A DNA stretch of 64,000 bases from Serratia marcescens (GTDB taxonomy: Bacteria; Pseudomonadota; Gammaproteobacteria; Enterobacterales; Enterobacteriaceae). Location of the stretch: contig JADMXW010000016.1 in assembly GCA_015548865.1 (NCBI GenBank), positions 65,654 through 129,653 of the forward strand, in the 5' to 3' direction. Within the stretch, counting starts at the first letter, position 1, and every line of letters begins with the position of its first letter. This document shows positions 41,573-51,375 of this stretch, piece by piece. The notes under the pieces were generated by a model. That model was not told the origin of the DNA and did not search any database. It worked only from the letters and a program-made list of their open reading frames with translations. Both the position numbers and the translations under genes were made by a program.

Positions 41573-42532
41573 TTACATAAACATGGCATTTTTCAGTGCC
41601 AAATCACTCTCCCCTGTGCTGTTATCATCATTGCCGGATGCACCAGACAACAACGTACCGCGATAATAATGGCCAGATTCCACCACATTGAAAATAGCGT
41701 CTGCCAGCGTGTTGCTTTCTTGCTGGCGTTTGCAGAGAAAATATTGCGTATCGGGAAGTGTTGGCAAGCCGTCTGCCGTTCCTAATACCCTCAACTCCGG
41801 ACTCATCATTTCAACAGTACGCACCGTCACACCGAGCCCAGCCTTCACCGCAGCACGCACAGCCGGAAGCGTTGAAGCAACATAGGCAATGCGCCAAGGT
41901 ATCTCCGCCTCATTGAGCAACGTAATCGCCAATGCGCGAAAATTACTCGGTTCATCCAGCAAAACCAGAGATACCGGTTCATCCTGGCGAAAGCGATAAT
42001 CAGCAGCGCAGTACCACATGGTCGGTGATGTACGCAGCAAGATTTGCTCGGCGTTATCACTTGATATGGTAGTGATCGCTAAATCAATCGCTCTTTTTTC
42101 CAGCATACTGTGCAGTTCTGGACTAGGCTTGACGCTAACGTCAATAGTCAGTTTGGGAAACAGTGTGGTTACGCGATGCAAAAGAGTAGGCAAAATATTA
42201 TCCGCCGTATCTTCACATGCACCAATTGCCAGTGTACCGAGCATATCACTGTGCATAAGCGACGTGCAGGCTTCATCATTAAATTGCAGGATCTTGCGAG
42301 CGTAGCCTAGAAACTGCACGCCGTGTTCCGTCAGCAATTTGTTACGACCGTGGCGGGCGAACAACTCCTTCCCCACCAGTTGCTCCAGTCGTTGCATCTG
42401 TTGGCTCACTGCGGATTGCGTGCGACAAACGGCTACGGCAGCAGCAGCGAAAGTGTTCAAATCCGCTACCGCCACAAACGTCCTGAGTAGATCGAGATCA
42501 AGATTGAGTACCGATCGATTTGCATTGGCCAT
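41573..42532 (-). CDS. lrhA: LysR-type regulator LrhA (HexA/PecT)
   Basis: 319-residue LysR-family regulator. The winged helix at about residues 14-73 ([38 protein letters not shown]) binds DNA; the rest is the effector domain. It is the counterpart of E. coli LrhA, a repressor of flagella and fimbriae, and of HexA/PecT in soft-rot bacteria, repressors of exoenzymes and motility. Position between nuo and alaA is conserved. A 10-bp perfect inverted repeat lies 54-80 bases upstream and may be its own operator. Confidence 0.93.
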   Translation of the reverse strand: MANANRSVLNLDLDLLRTFVAVADLNTFAAAAVAVCRTQSAVSQQMQRLEQLVGKELFARHGRNKLLTEHGVQFLGYARKILQFNDEACTSLMHSDMLGTLAIGACEDTADNILPTLLHRVTTLFPKLTIDVSVKPSPELHSMLEKRAIDLAITTISSDNAEQILLRTSPTMWYCAADYRFRQDEPVSLVLLDEPSNFRALAITLLNEAEIPWRIAYVASTLPAVRAAVKAGLGVTVRTVEMMSPELRVLGTADGLPTLPDTQYFLCKRQQESNTLADAIFNVVESGHYYRGTLLSGASGNDDNSTGESDLALKNAMFM

Positions 42533-43020
42533 ACGATTTTCACTTATCTATTTTAGTATTTAACAAACATTCCTGGTGTTTTATTACATGTATCGCTAAA
42601 GACGATACATGTTGAAACAGTATCGCAGTCGTTCGATTAGGGCAAAAAAATACTCACATTTCGTTACCATTATCGCCTTTTCACCCAGCGTCTAACGCCC
42701 CTCGCTTAATAGTGGCGAGAGCATTATCCACTCAGTAAAAAAATGACCGCACAGCCTTTATACTGGAAAATATATTTTCACGCTCCGAATAAATAGCCTT
42801 AAGAAAAGAAAGGCGCTCGGGATGCTTTATCATCTTTTTTCATAATGGGATTGACACAATTCAGCGCGGGCATAAATGCACAATAACAGTGCAGCCGCCC
42901 GCTGCATTGCACTAAAATCGACGATCATTCTTCAAAAGGGGTAAACACAGGAGTACATTAGGCAGGTTATGCTATTTCATCGCGGAATACGCTTTTCCTG
43001 AAAAAAGGTTCTCTCTATCT
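42533..43020. promoter_or_regulatory. Divergent regulatory region of lrhA and alaA with palindrome
   Basis: 488 bases without ORF. ACATGTATCG (42586-42595) and CGATACATGT (42603-42612) form a perfect 10-bp inverted repeat with a 7-base spacer; its core contains T-N11-A as LysR boxes do. The remaining part toward alaA is AT-rich and no other strong motif was found. Confidence 0.6.
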
Positions 43021-44238
43021 ATGATGTCTCCCATTGAGAAGTCTAAAAAGCTGGATAATGTTTGCTATGACATTCGCGGCCCGGTGCTAAAAGAAGCCAA
43101 GCGTCTGGAAGAAGAAGGAAATAAAGTCCTCAAACTGAACATTGGCAATCCTGCACCATTTGGTTTCGACGCACCGGATGAAATTCTGGTCGATGTGATT
43201 CGTAATTTACCAACAGCGCAAGGTTATTGCGATTCCAAAGGGCTTTATTCCGCGCGTAAAGCAATTGTGCAGCATTATCAGGCACGCGGAATGCGTGAAA
43301 TGACGCTAGAAGACGTTTATATCGGCAACGGCGTATCCGAACTGATTGTGCAATCCATGCAAGCATTGCTCAATACCGGCGACGAGATGTTGGTTCCTGC
43401 ACCGGATTATCCGTTGTGGACCGCTGCGGTTTCGTTATCCAGCGGGCATGCGGTGCACTATATGTGTGATGAAGATGCCGGATGGTTCCCCGACCTGGAC
43501 GACATTCGCAGTAAAATAACCCCTCGCACACGCGGCATTGTGATTATCAACCCCAATAACCCTACCGGGGCTGTCTACAGCAAAGAACTGCTGATGGAGA
43601 TCGTAGAAATTGCACGTCAGCATAGCCTGATTATTTTTGCTGACGAGATCTACGACAAAATCCTGTATGACGAGGCTCAGCACCATTCTATCGCTGCACT
43701 GGCACCGGATTTACTGACCGTCACCTTCAATGGGCTGTCAAAAACCTACCGTGTAGCCGGGTTCCGTCAGGGTTGGATGGCCCTTAACGGCCCGAAAAAG
43801 CACGCCAAAGGCTATATCGAAGGTTTGGAAATGCTGGCTTCAATGCGTTTGTGTGCCAACGTCCCCATGCAACATGCTATTCAGACAGCGCTGGGCGGCT
43901 ATCAGAGTATCAGCGAGTTCATTCACCCCGGTGGACGACTGTATGAACAGCGTCTGCGCGCCTGGGAGCTGATCAATCAGATTCCCGGTGTTTCCTGTGT
44001 GAAACCACAGGGTGCGCTCTACATGTTCCCACGCATTGATGCCAAGCGGTTCAATATTCATGACGATCAGAAACTGGTGTTAGATCTACTGCTGCAAGAA
44101 AAAGTGCTGCTGGTGCAAGGCACGGCCTTTAACTGGCCACACCCAGATCATGTGCGTATCGTGACGCTGCCGCGCGTTGATGAACTGGATTCCGCCATCC
44201 ATAAACTGGGGCGTTTCCTGTCGCATTACCATCAGTAA
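43021..44238 (+). CDS. alaA: Glutamate-pyruvate aminotransferase AlaA
   Basis: PLP-dependent class I/II aminotransferase that makes alanine from pyruvate and glutamate. Over 85 percent of residues by eye match E. coli AlaA (YfbQ). The PLP lysine is Lys241 in FNGLSKTYRVAGFRQGW; other motifs are NPNNPTGAVYSKEL and the C-terminal RIVTLPR. Two adjacent ATG codons begin the frame; the second (43024, MSPIEKS) equals the E. coli start. Divergent from lrhA. Confidence 0.95.
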   Translation: MMSPIEKSKKLDNVCYDIRGPVLKEAKRLEEEGNKVLKLNIGNPAPFGFDAPDEILVDVIRNLPTAQGYCDSKGLYSARKAIVQHYQARGMREMTLEDVYIGNGVSELIVQSMQALLNTGDEMLVPAPDYPLWTAAVSLSSGHAVHYMCDEDAGWFPDLDDIRSKITPRTRGIVIINPNNPTGAVYSKELLMEIVEIARQHSLIIFADEIYDKILYDEAQHHSIAALAPDLLTVTFNGLSKTYRVAGFRQGWMALNGPKKHAKGYIEGLEMLASMRLCANVPMQHAIQTALGGYQSISEFIHPGGRLYEQRLRAWELINQIPGVSCVKPQGALYMFPRIDAKRFNIHDDQKLVLDLLLQEKVLLVQGTAFNWPHPDHVRIVTLPRVDELDSAIHKLGRFLSHYHQ

Positions 44239-44254
44239 TCTGCATTTGTACTAC

Positions 44255-44291
44255 GCCTGCGTGCCGATTTTTACGACCCGCAGGCTGTTTT
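44255..44291 (+). terminator. Probable alaA terminator
   Basis: GCCTGCG (44255-44261) pairs with CGCAGGC (44279-44285) over a 17-base loop, followed by TGTTTTCCCC. Located 17 bases after the alaA stop. The short T-run makes it moderate. Confidence 0.55.
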
Positions 44292-44300
44292 CCCCTGGTT

Positions 44301-44414
44301 TATTCCCTAAATAATTCAAGTTGCGCACGGTGGCCTCGTGAAAGGTGAGGCTCAGGGATGGGTAACGTAACGTGTACAGTCAACGCATTTGCAATTTGAA
44401 GTACGACGGCTATA
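44301..44414. repeat. Degenerate ERIC-related element
   Basis: Ends CCCTAAATAATTCAAGTTGC and GCAATTTGAAGTACGACGG are imperfect inverted repeats of the ERIC family, the same ends as in the element at 48870-49139. The inside (GGCCTCGTGAAAGGTGAGG) matches the right part of that element, so it is a shortened, decayed relative. Confidence 0.75.
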
Positions 44415-44473
44415 CATCCTTCCCGAGAGCGGCCACAATAGCCCATTATGGTGCTGCTGTCTGAGAGAACACG

Positions 44474-45073
44474 ATGAATCAGAGTCACTTTTTCGCCCAC
44501 TTATCCCGTCTGAAACTGATTAACCGCTGGCCGCTGATGCGTAATGTACGCACAGAAAACGTGTCTGAGCACAGCCTTCAAGTGGCCTTTGTCGCTCACG
44601 CACTGGCAGTGATCAAAAATCGGAAATTCAACGGCAACCTGAATGCAGAACGCATCGGGATGCTGGCGATGTACCATGATGCCAGTGAAGTGTTGACGGG
44701 GGATATGCCTACGCCGATCAAATATTTCAACGCACAGATTGCCCATGAATATAAGAAGATAGAGAAATTGGCGCAGCGCAGCCTGATTGCCATGTTGCCG
44801 CCCGAATTACAGCAGGATTATCGCCAACTGATTGACGACAGTTGCTGTAGTGAAGAAGAGCATGCCATTGTCAAACAAGCGGATGCCCTGTGTGCCTATC
44901 TGAAATGTCTTGAAGAGCTTTCAGCCGGTAACAGCGAGTTCGCCCTTGCCAAAACCCGACTGGAAAAGACGCTGCAACAACGCCAAAGCCCGGAGATGGA
45001 CTACTTCATGGAAATATTTATTCCGAGTTTTAGCCTGTCGCTGGATGAGATTAGTCAGGGTTCCACTCTGTAA
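44474..45073 (+). CDS. yfbR: 5'-deoxynucleotidase YfbR
   Basis: HD-domain phosphohydrolase that removes phosphate from deoxyribonucleoside 5'-monophosphates. 199 residues as in E. coli. Metal ligands: His33 (SEHSLQVAF), His68 and Asp69 ([13 protein letters not shown]) and Asp137 ([12 protein letters not shown]). The ATG follows the ERIC-related element by 60 bases; GAGAACACG before the start gives only a weak ribosome site. Confidence 0.95.
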   Translation: MNQSHFFAHLSRLKLINRWPLMRNVRTENVSEHSLQVAFVAHALAVIKNRKFNGNLNAERIGMLAMYHDASEVLTGDMPTPIKYFNAQIAHEYKKIEKLAQRSLIAMLPPELQQDYRQLIDDSCCSEEEHAIVKQADALCAYLKCLEELSAGNSEFALAKTRLEKTLQQRQSPEMDYFMEIFIPSFSLSLDEISQGSTL

Positions 45074-45399
45074 GTCGGAATAGTTAGTTTTGTTTTTATA
45101 TCCGTGTAAAAAATCAAGCCGAGGTGGGCGAGACCGCCGGGTGAGCCGCATGGATGCGGCGAAAGGCAGCGCCGCGTCGGGAACGCGTCGCTGGCGGCCC
45201 GATAGCGGTCACGAACGCCGAGGGCACCGCGCAGCGGCGTGATTTCCCGCGAACAGCCAGGGGCATGGGGCGACGGCGATTGAGCCGCCCCATGTCGGGC
45301 ACGCGCTACTCGTGTAGCAGAAAGTCGCTTAGCCCGTTGCGCACGAAACCTTCACTGCATGCACAGAAAAATGGTTTTATAAGGTGCATCAACGCACAG
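45074..45399. repeat. GC-rich hairpin element between yfbR and yfbS
   Basis: The gap of 326 bases is far richer in G and C (about 45119-45310) than its surroundings and dense in palindromes: GCCGCAT-GG-ATGCGGC (45145-45160), CGCGT/ACGCG (45173-45187), and CATGGGGCG (45264-45272) paired with CGCCCCATG (45286-45294). Open frames across it have no recognisable product. I think it is a dispersed intergenic repeat of soft-rot genomes; it could also encode a structured RNA. Confidence 0.6.
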
Positions 45400-47235
45400 T
45401 TAAAAACCATACAGCCACGGCACCATGATCACGCTGACGATCATCACCAGCACAGTGAACGGCACGCCCACTTTCACGAAGTCACCAAAGCGATAACCAC
45501 CAGGACCGAGCACCAACGTATTCACCGGCGAAGAAACGGGCGTCATGAACGCAGCGGAAGCGGCAATGGCCACAATCAGGGCGAAGGGATAAGGCGACAC
45601 TCCCATCTGTTTCGCTGCAGCAATGGCTATCGGCGCCATCAGCACGGCCGTTGCAGTGTTGGAAATAAATAATCCAATTGTTGCGCACAGCACAAACAGA
45701 CACACTAACATCACCTGTGGCCCTGCACCGCCCGCGATGTCCATCAGGCCATTCACAATCAACGTCACACCACCGGTTTGCTGGAGCGCCAACGCAAATG
45801 GCATCATCCCGACGATCAAAATCAGGCTCGGCCAATGAATCGCACGGTAAGCGCTTTCCATATCGATGCAGCGAAATTTCCCCATCAACAAACAGGCGAT
45901 CAATGCAGCAATCGCATTGGGGATCTCGTCAGTCAGCATCATGGCTACCATCAGCGCCAAACAAAACAGCGCATGCGGTGCCTGGCTTACAGCAGGAGCC
46001 ACGTCATCCACCTCAGCCGGTAGGTTTAACACCAGCATCACATGCTTTTGCGATTGCAGTTGGCGGATCATGCGCCAGTCGCCAATCACTAACAGAATAT
46101 CGCCCAGTTGCAGCGGTTCATCTGCCAGCAATCCGTCCATCGCCTCACCGTTACGGCGGATACCCACCACGGAAAGCCCGTAGCGACTGCGGAAACCCAC
46201 GTCGTAAAGCGTTTTGCCAATCAGTTCAGAATCAGGGATCAGCGATACTTCCGCCATACCCACATCGCGCGCCTGCTCGGAAAAATATTCACCACGCAGT
46301 ACCATAGGTTCCAGTCGCTGAGAAGTACAAAACTCACGCAGATCGACTTCAGAAGCTGACATATCGATCAGCAACACATCGTTTAAACGCAGTTCGGTGT
46401 TACCCGCCACGCTGACCATCACGCGGCGGAATTTACGCCAGCGTTCAATCCCCACCACGTTGGCACCATAGCGCTGGCGCAACCGCAGATCATCCAAGCG
46501 GTGACCGATAAAAGGTGACCCCGGCAGTATCGCCAAACGTCGCGCCCGACCCGTCAGTTTGTAATCACGGATCAGATCCCGGAAGGTTTTACGCTTCCAT
46601 CCGTCTTTTTTGGCTGCTTCTGGGTCGGCACCGCTCAGCCAAAACCGAGCCACCAGCATGTAAGCTATCCCCAGTAACAGCACCACCACACCAATGGGGG
46701 TCACGCTGAAAAAACCGAAGCCGTGGTTACCGTCACGCATCAACTCACTGCTCACCACCATATTGGGCGGCGTTGCTACCAGCGTCATCATCCCGCTGAT
46801 AAGGCCAGCAAAACTGAGCGGCATCATCAGTCTCCCCGGTGAGGTTTTCATTTTGGCCGATACGCTCAGCACGACGGGGATAAAGATCGCCACCACCCCA
46901 GTGGAGCTCATAAATGCACCCAGTGCAGCCACCGTTAACATCAGCAGCACCAGCATTTTGATCTCGCTGCTGCCCGCAACCCGGATGAGCCACTCCCCCA
47001 CCTGATAGGCAACGCCCGTTCTGACAAGCCCTTCACCGATAACAAACAGCGCGGCGATAAGGATCACATTGGGGTCACTGAAACCAACCAATGCCTCAGA
47101 GAGTGTCAGCGTGCCGCTTAACACAAACGCAATAATAACCAACAGCGCGACCACATCCATGCGTAGCTTATTGGTGCTAAACAATACGATAGCGATCAAC
47201 AGCAGGGATAACACCCAGAGCAGTTCGCGGTTCAA
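45400..47235 (-). CDS. yfbS: Putative SLC13/DASS-type transporter with two TrkA-C domains, YfbS
   Basis: Inner-membrane anion/Na+ symporter-like protein of 611 residues. N-terminal and C-terminal membrane bundles (for example [27 protein letters not shown] and [18 protein letters not shown], the conserved dicarboxylate-transporter motifs) flank a cytoplasmic part with two TrkA-C/RCK_C-like domains (about 210-370). The substrate is unknown. The start is a TTG at 47235: it has a strong GGGAGG ribosome site five bases upstream and matches the E. coli N-terminus (MNGELIWVLSL); the upstream TTG at 47262 has no ribosome site. Confidence 0.9.
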   Translation of the reverse strand: MNRELLWVLSLLLIAIVLFSTNKLRMDVVALLVIIAFVLSGTLTLSEALVGFSDPNVILIAALFVIGEGLVRTGVAYQVGEWLIRVAGSSEIKMLVLLMLTVAALGAFMSSTGVVAIFIPVVLSVSAKMKTSPGRLMMPLSFAGLISGMMTLVATPPNMVVSSELMRDGNHGFGFFSVTPIGVVVLLLGIAYMLVARFWLSGADPEAAKKDGWKRKTFRDLIRDYKLTGRARRLAILPGSPFIGHRLDDLRLRQRYGANVVGIERWRKFRRVMVSVAGNTELRLNDVLLIDMSASEVDLREFCTSQRLEPMVLRGEYFSEQARDVGMAEVSLIPDSELIGKTLYDVGFRSRYGLSVVGIRRNGEAMDGLLADEPLQLGDILLVIGDWRMIRQLQSQKHVMLVLNLPAEVDDVAPAVSQAPHALFCLALMVAMMLTDEIPNAIAALIACLLMGKFRCIDMESAYRAIHWPSLILIVGMMPFALALQQTGGVTLIVNGLMDIAGGAGPQVMLVCLFVLCATIGLFISNTATAVLMAPIAIAAAKQMGVSPYPFALIVAIAASAAFMTPVSSPVNTLVLGPGGYRFGDFVKVGVPFTVLVMIVSVIMVPWLYGF

Positions 47236-47310
47236 AAGTTCCTCCCGAAAAACAAGCGGCAATACGGTTACTCACAACCGTCAGACGGTAACAGCTAAAA
47301 CATCACTCTC

Positions 47311-47450
47311 AGAGCCTATCCCAGTAGGCGTCATTGGCACAGTCCGTTTGGGCATGGACAAAAGCCTGCGCATACGCGACGTAAGTAAGGATTTCAAGTT
47401 CTGTCCAAGGCAAAAATGGCATGTAGAATAGCCCTAATGGGACAGCCCCT
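47311..47450. repeat. MITE-like palindromic element upstream of yfbS
   Basis: A 140-base element with imperfect terminal inverted repeats: AGAGCCTATCCCAGTAGG at the left and, in reverse complement, AGGGGCTGTCCCATTAGG at the right. The inner part near the right end (GTCCAAGGCAAAAATGGCA) is typical of a short palindromic repeat I recall from enterobacterial intergenic regions. No coding capacity. Confidence 0.65.
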
Positions 47451-47480
47451 TACTCAAATCCTCTTCCGGTAGTCTGCCAT

Positions 47481-47507
47481 AAAAAAACCCCACCGAGGCG
47501 GGGTTTT
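47481..47507 (-). terminator. Terminator of yfbT
   Basis: On the minus strand CCCCGC-CTCG-GTGGGG (complement of 47488-47503) forms a stem with one G-U pair, followed by seven T residues (47481-47487). It begins 28 bases after the yfbT stop; flanking AAAA/TTTT make it bidirectional. Confidence 0.88.
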
Positions 47508-47530
47508 GATCATATTTAGTTACGCTTTTA

Positions 47531-48190
47531 TCAATCAGTTAGCTTATGCACCAGCACGCCGTTTATCGATGGCGTCAATATCAGTTGCGTCAAAGATGAC
47601 AACACCATATCAACGTCCTCTAACGCCAATGTATTCGCGGGTGCATTAACTGCGATCACCTTACAACCCGCAGCTAATCCAGATTCCAACCCGGCCGGTG
47701 CATCCTCAACCACCACGCACTCGTGCGGCTCTAGCCCCAAACTTGATGCGCCCAATAAGTAAGCATCCGGCTGCGGTTTACCCCGAGCGACTTGCTCGGC
47801 AGTGATAAACACCTGCGGCTGCGGCAGTTGCCCGGCCCGATGGCGTGCATGAGCGATAGGCACAGTGCCTGAAGTCACGATCGCCCAGGGAATGCCGAGC
47901 GCATTAAGACGCTCGAGTAGCTCGCTCGCACCTGGCATCGCCTGAACACCCTGCGTGTCTGACGCTTCAGTACGTTCCAGCTCATCAAACTCACGCTGGA
48001 TCTCCGCTTCGCTTTTACCCTGCAAAAAATGGCGCAACGAGGTAATCGCCTGTTTTCCATGGATAAAATCGAGAACCTCCTGGGGTTCAATATCATGGGC
48101 TACAGCCCAATTGACCCAGGCACGTTCTACAGCCGGTAATGAGTCTACCAACGTACCATCCAAATCAAACAGGAAACCTTTACACTCCAC
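47531..48190 (-). CDS. yfbT: HAD-family sugar phosphatase YfbT (HxpA)
   Basis: 219-residue HAD hydrolase of the beta-phosphoglucomutase-like group, which removes phosphate from sugar phosphates. Motif I FLFDLDGTLVDS (about 6-17), motif II AIVTSG, motif III region RGKPQPDAYLLG and motif IV VVEDAPAGLESGLAAG are intact. The GTG at 48190 was chosen: AGAGG is five bases upstream and the sequence VECKGFLFDLDGT aligns with the E. coli start; the GTG at 48196 overlaps that ribosome site. Confidence 0.92.
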   Translation of the reverse strand: MECKGFLFDLDGTLVDSLPAVERAWVNWAVAHDIEPQEVLDFIHGKQAITSLRHFLQGKSEAEIQREFDELERTEASDTQGVQAMPGASELLERLNALGIPWAIVTSGTVPIAHARHRAGQLPQPQVFITAEQVARGKPQPDAYLLGASSLGLEPHECVVVEDAPAGLESGLAAGCKVIAVNAPANTLALEDVDMVLSSLTQLILTPSINGVLVHKLTD

Positions 48191-48218
48191 AACCACCTCT
48201 TTCTTTCATTTCACCGAT

Positions 48219-48713
48219 TCAGGCATTGATGATTTGCGCAATTTCCACTGCGCTCAAATGATACTGGCGTGGACAGGACTGCCACACTGCCAACATGCGG
48301 TTATATTTATCCCACATCTTGGTTTGTGCATTAAAACCGTGCGTACCGGAATCAAAATGGGGATAGCGTCCTTCCACATGAACCATAAAACGGACGAAGC
48401 CAAGATAACGCGCTTCGGTAGCGGCATCGAATCCTAAAAATGTCAGGCGGCGCTGATCCAGATCTTTGCGGTCTTTCAGGTTATCCCAAGAGACCTGCAA
48501 GGCATGGTGCATTTCCATGATATTGATGATGGTGCGGCATACATCTTCACTGAGTTCGCCAAATTCCCGATCCAACTCACGCATTTGCAGCCCATAGCCG
48601 CGTTCTACGATGGTTTGCAGCCGACGATAGCGTTCTGCATTGTCCGGATCCAGCATCGTCATCATTTTATATTGATTTGAAAGGATCAATCTCTGGGCAT
48701 TCGTCATTTCCAT
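48219..48713 (-). CDS. yfbU: YfbU family protein
   Basis: 164 residues, the same length as E. coli YfbU and very similar throughout ([41 protein letters not shown]). The family is widespread in enterobacteria; overexpression in E. coli has been linked to cell death, but the biochemical role is unknown. No signal peptide or membrane segment. GGAGAGC precedes the start. Adjacent to yfbT, same strand, likely co-transcribed. Confidence 0.94.
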   Translation of the reverse strand: MEMTNAQRLILSNQYKMMTMLDPDNAERYRRLQTIVERGYGLQMRELDREFGELSEDVCRTIINIMEMHHALQVSWDNLKDRKDLDQRRLTFLGFDAATEARYLGFVRFMVHVEGRYPHFDSGTHGFNAQTKMWDKYNRMLAVWQSCPRQYHLSAVEIAQIINA

Positions 48714-48869
48714 CGTGCTCTCCTGAACCTCTTAATATCCGGCCTGAGGCCGCTGACTCGTTTAACCTGGCGTCAGAATCGCATACCCCTTAGTGAGAAG
48801 ATAGCACTAGCCTCCGGTTTTTTGATTTAAAACAGAGGGGAATGACGAAATAATGCTATCTACACATCA

Positions 48870-49139
48870 TACCCTAAATAATTCGAGTTGCAGGACAAAA
48901 CGTTTACGTTTTGAACAGCGCTTGCGCTGGCCCTTTAGGGCAAGGCTCATTGATGAGTCTCGTAACGCGGCAAGTGAGTGCATCCCGATGAACTTACTCA
49001 GGTAAGTGATTCGGGTGACAAATCTGCAGGGAGCAGATTTGAACGCCGCGTGCGGCGGCCTCGTAAGAGGTGAGGCCCATGGATGGGCCGAATAACGAAC
49101 GCAGCCAACGTACCTGCAGCTTGAAGTATGACGGGTATA
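48870..49139. repeat. Expanded ERIC element built of consecutive hairpins
   Basis: The ends ATACCCTAAATAATTCGAG and CTTGAAGTATGACGGGTAT are the ERIC terminal inverted repeats, and the centre (about 48970-49018, AGTGAGTGCATCCC, GGTAAGTGATTCGGGTGA) is the ERIC core. Inserted into both halves are perfect hairpins in a row: 48897-48912, 48917-48928, 48930-48941, 48946-48957, then 49020-49040, 49044-49057, 49059-49070 and 49074-49089; most have only two-base loops. Total length is 270 instead of the usual 127 bases. Confidence 0.85.
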
Positions 49140-49153
49140 AAGGGTGAAAAGGG

Positions 49154-49609
49154 TCACAGATCATCCAAAAAGGTTTTATCCAGCTGTTTGAAAGCGCGTT
49201 TCAGCACGTCCGCCAGCATCTGATAAGTTGGCTTACCTTCAATCGGCGCTAACGCCATACCCGCCTCTTGCAGTTTAAGGCGAAGATCGTGAAACCATTC
49301 TGACAGCGTCGGCGGCAGCGGCGACACTGAACGACGCCCTAACCACCATAGCCCCTGTAGCGGTAAGCTACAGGCAAACAGAGCAGTTGCCACGGCGGGC
49401 CCCAGTTGGCCGCCAAGCGCTATTTGCCAGGTTAATGTGAACACGGCCAGCGGCGGCATATAGCGGATGCCAAACTGAGTGGTGCGTACTACGCGGTTTT
49501 CCGGAAAAACGGGGGCAAGACGTTTATCCAGCGGCCAGGTTTTCATGTAATGCTGCCCGTAATGGAGTACACGCCATCCCCCGCGTTTGTCAGTAGGTTG
49601 AGATTTCAT
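49154..49609 (-). CDS. yfbV: UPF0208 membrane protein YfbV
   Basis: 151 residues, as in E. coli YfbV. Two membrane segments in the middle ([18 protein letters not shown] and [20 protein letters not shown]) with a cytoplasmic helical C-terminus. E. coli YfbV has been implicated in limiting the spread of the Ter macrodomain; the mechanism is not known. The ATG at 49609 ([12 protein letters not shown]) has an AAGGAG ribosome site; longer readings run into AT-rich non-coding sequence. Confidence 0.92.
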   Translation of the reverse strand: MKSQPTDKRGGWRVLHYGQHYMKTWPLDKRLAPVFPENRVVRTTQFGIRYMPPLAVFTLTWQIALGGQLGPAVATALFACSLPLQGLWWLGRRSVSPLPPTLSEWFHDLRLKLQEAGMALAPIEGKPTYQMLADVLKRAFKQLDKTFLDDL

Positions 49610-50159
49610 GGCGACTCCTTTGTTACCATTTTCAGTTATTGCCGTTTTCAATCGTGTTATCAAAATAACAGATAAAAAATAAAATTCTTGAATAAGCCAG
49701 CAACTCAATTTGACAAACTTAAAATATATTTTGTGTTTGACCAGCGCTATCGGTATTCTAACCCGGCTTAGGCCGCCATCTATACTAAAGTAGTCATGCC
49801 AGCTGAACCAAAGTGGGCATACTGCATGCCATGATAACGATCCATTCACAATTTTGCTCCATAATGAATGAGGTTATCTACTGTATCAACTACAGCATAG
49901 GCAAAAAACAGGGGGCCATTGGTGCGGGCGCGACATTTATCGCCTTATTTTTCGCCACATGCATTTCAGGGCCGATATGTCATCTTCGCACGCCGTGCAT
50001 CCAGTATGCTATGCGGATAGGCCATATCGGCGCTTTTTCATGGTCATGTCAGGGAAATCACACCGTGCCATGACGTTAGTCATAAATGTCAGCGGCTGTT
50101 TACGCTACGCTACTCGCTGTTTGACATTTGTTCACCATGTATAACAAGTAGGTACTTCC
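49610..50159. promoter_or_regulatory. Divergent promoter region of yfbV and ackA
   Basis: 550 bases without a supportable gene. The yfbV side is AT-rich. The ackA side contains short dyads such as CTGTA-TCAAC-TACAG (near 49880) but no exact FNR or CRP match that I can defend. The ackA promoter must lie here by position. Confidence 0.5.
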
Positions 50160-51362
50160 ATGTCGAGTAAGTTAGTACTGGTTCTTAACTGCGGTAGTTC
50201 ATCCCTGAAATTCGCAATCATCGATGCTGTCAATGGGGAAGAATACCTGTCAGGTCTGGCCGAGTGTTTCCATCTTCCTGAAGCCCGCCTCAAATGGAAA
50301 ATGGATGGCAGCAAGCAGGAAGCCGCGCTGGGCGCAGGTGCTGCACACAGCGAAGCACTGAACTTTATTGTAAACACCATTCTGGCTCAGAAACCTGAAC
50401 TCTCCGCCCAACTGGTTGCTATTGGCCACCGTATCGTACACGGCGGCGAGAAGTTTACCCAGTCTGCTGTGATCAACGACGACGTATTGCAAGGCATCAA
50501 AGATTCCGTGCCGTTTGCGCCGTTGCACAACCCGGCTCACCTGATCGGTATCGACGAAGCGCTGAAAGCGTTCCCGGCGCTGGCGAACAAAAACGTTGCT
50601 GTGTTCGACACGGCATTCCACCAGACCATGCCGGAAGAATCTTACCTGTATGCTCTGCCGTACAAACTGTACAAAGAACATCACATCCGCCGTTATGGCG
50701 CACACGGCACCAGCCACTTCTTCGTGACCCAACAGGCCGCAGAAGCGCTGAACAAACCGGTGGATGAAGTTAACCTGATCACTTGCCACCTGGGCAACGG
50801 CGGTTCTGTTACCGCTGTGCGCAACGGTAAATGCGTTGATACCTCCATGGGTCTGACTCCACTGGAAGGCCTGGTGATGGGTACCCGTAGCGGTGACATC
50901 GATCCGGCTATCGTCTTCCACCTGCACGATTCTCTGGGTATGAGCGTTGAAGCTATCAACAAGCTGCTGACCAAGGAATCCGGTCTGCTGGGCCTGACTG
51001 AAGTCACCAGCGATTGCCGTTATGTGGAAGATAACTACCAGACCAAAGAAGACGCCAAACGTGCCATGGATGTGTATTGCCACCGTCTGGCCAAATACAT
51101 CGGTGCTTACAGTGCCCTGATGGAAGGTCGCTTGGACGCAGTCATCTTCACCGGCGGTATCGGTGAAAATGCGGCCATGGTTCGTGAACTGACCCTGAAC
51201 AAACTGGGCCTGCTGGGCTTTGAAGTCGACCACGAACGCAACCTGGCTGCACGCTTCGGTAAAGGTGGCAACATCAGCAAAGAAGGCCGTCGCCCTGCAC
51301 TGGTAATCCCAACCAACGAAGAGTTGGTTATCGCGCAAGACGCTCTGCGCCTGACCGCGTAA
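50160..51362 (+). CDS. ackA: Acetate kinase
   Basis: Cytoplasmic kinase that converts acetyl phosphate and ADP to acetate and ATP, and the reverse. 400 residues as in E. coli. ASKHA-fold motifs: [14 protein letters not shown] at the N-terminus, IGHRIVHGG, the catalytic region [14 protein letters not shown], and [15 protein letters not shown]. Strong, optimised codon use. First gene of ackA-pta; a hairpin with T-run lies between the two genes. Confidence 0.98.
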   Translation: MSSKLVLVLNCGSSSLKFAIIDAVNGEEYLSGLAECFHLPEARLKWKMDGSKQEAALGAGAAHSEALNFIVNTILAQKPELSAQLVAIGHRIVHGGEKFTQSAVINDDVLQGIKDSVPFAPLHNPAHLIGIDEALKAFPALANKNVAVFDTAFHQTMPEESYLYALPYKLYKEHHIRRYGAHGTSHFFVTQQAAEALNKPVDEVNLITCHLGNGGSVTAVRNGKCVDTSMGLTPLEGLVMGTRSGDIDPAIVFHLHDSLGMSVEAINKLLTKESGLLGLTEVTSDCRYVEDNYQTKEDAKRAMDVYCHRLAKYIGAYSALMEGRLDAVIFTGGIGENAAMVRELTLNKLGLLGFEVDHERNLAARFGKGGNISKEGRRPALVIPTNEELVIAQDALRLTA

Positions 51363-51375
51363 GACAGGTAACTCC

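Noticed and set aside
45154-45672. 172-codon plus-strand frame downstream of yfbR
   Set aside because: Begins in the GC-rich repeat and continues antisense to yfbS; Arg- and His-rich composition and no family match.
48870-49139. CRISPR-like array (several regular palindromes)
   Set aside because: The palindromes differ in sequence and have no constant repeat-spacer pattern; ends are ERIC inverted repeats.
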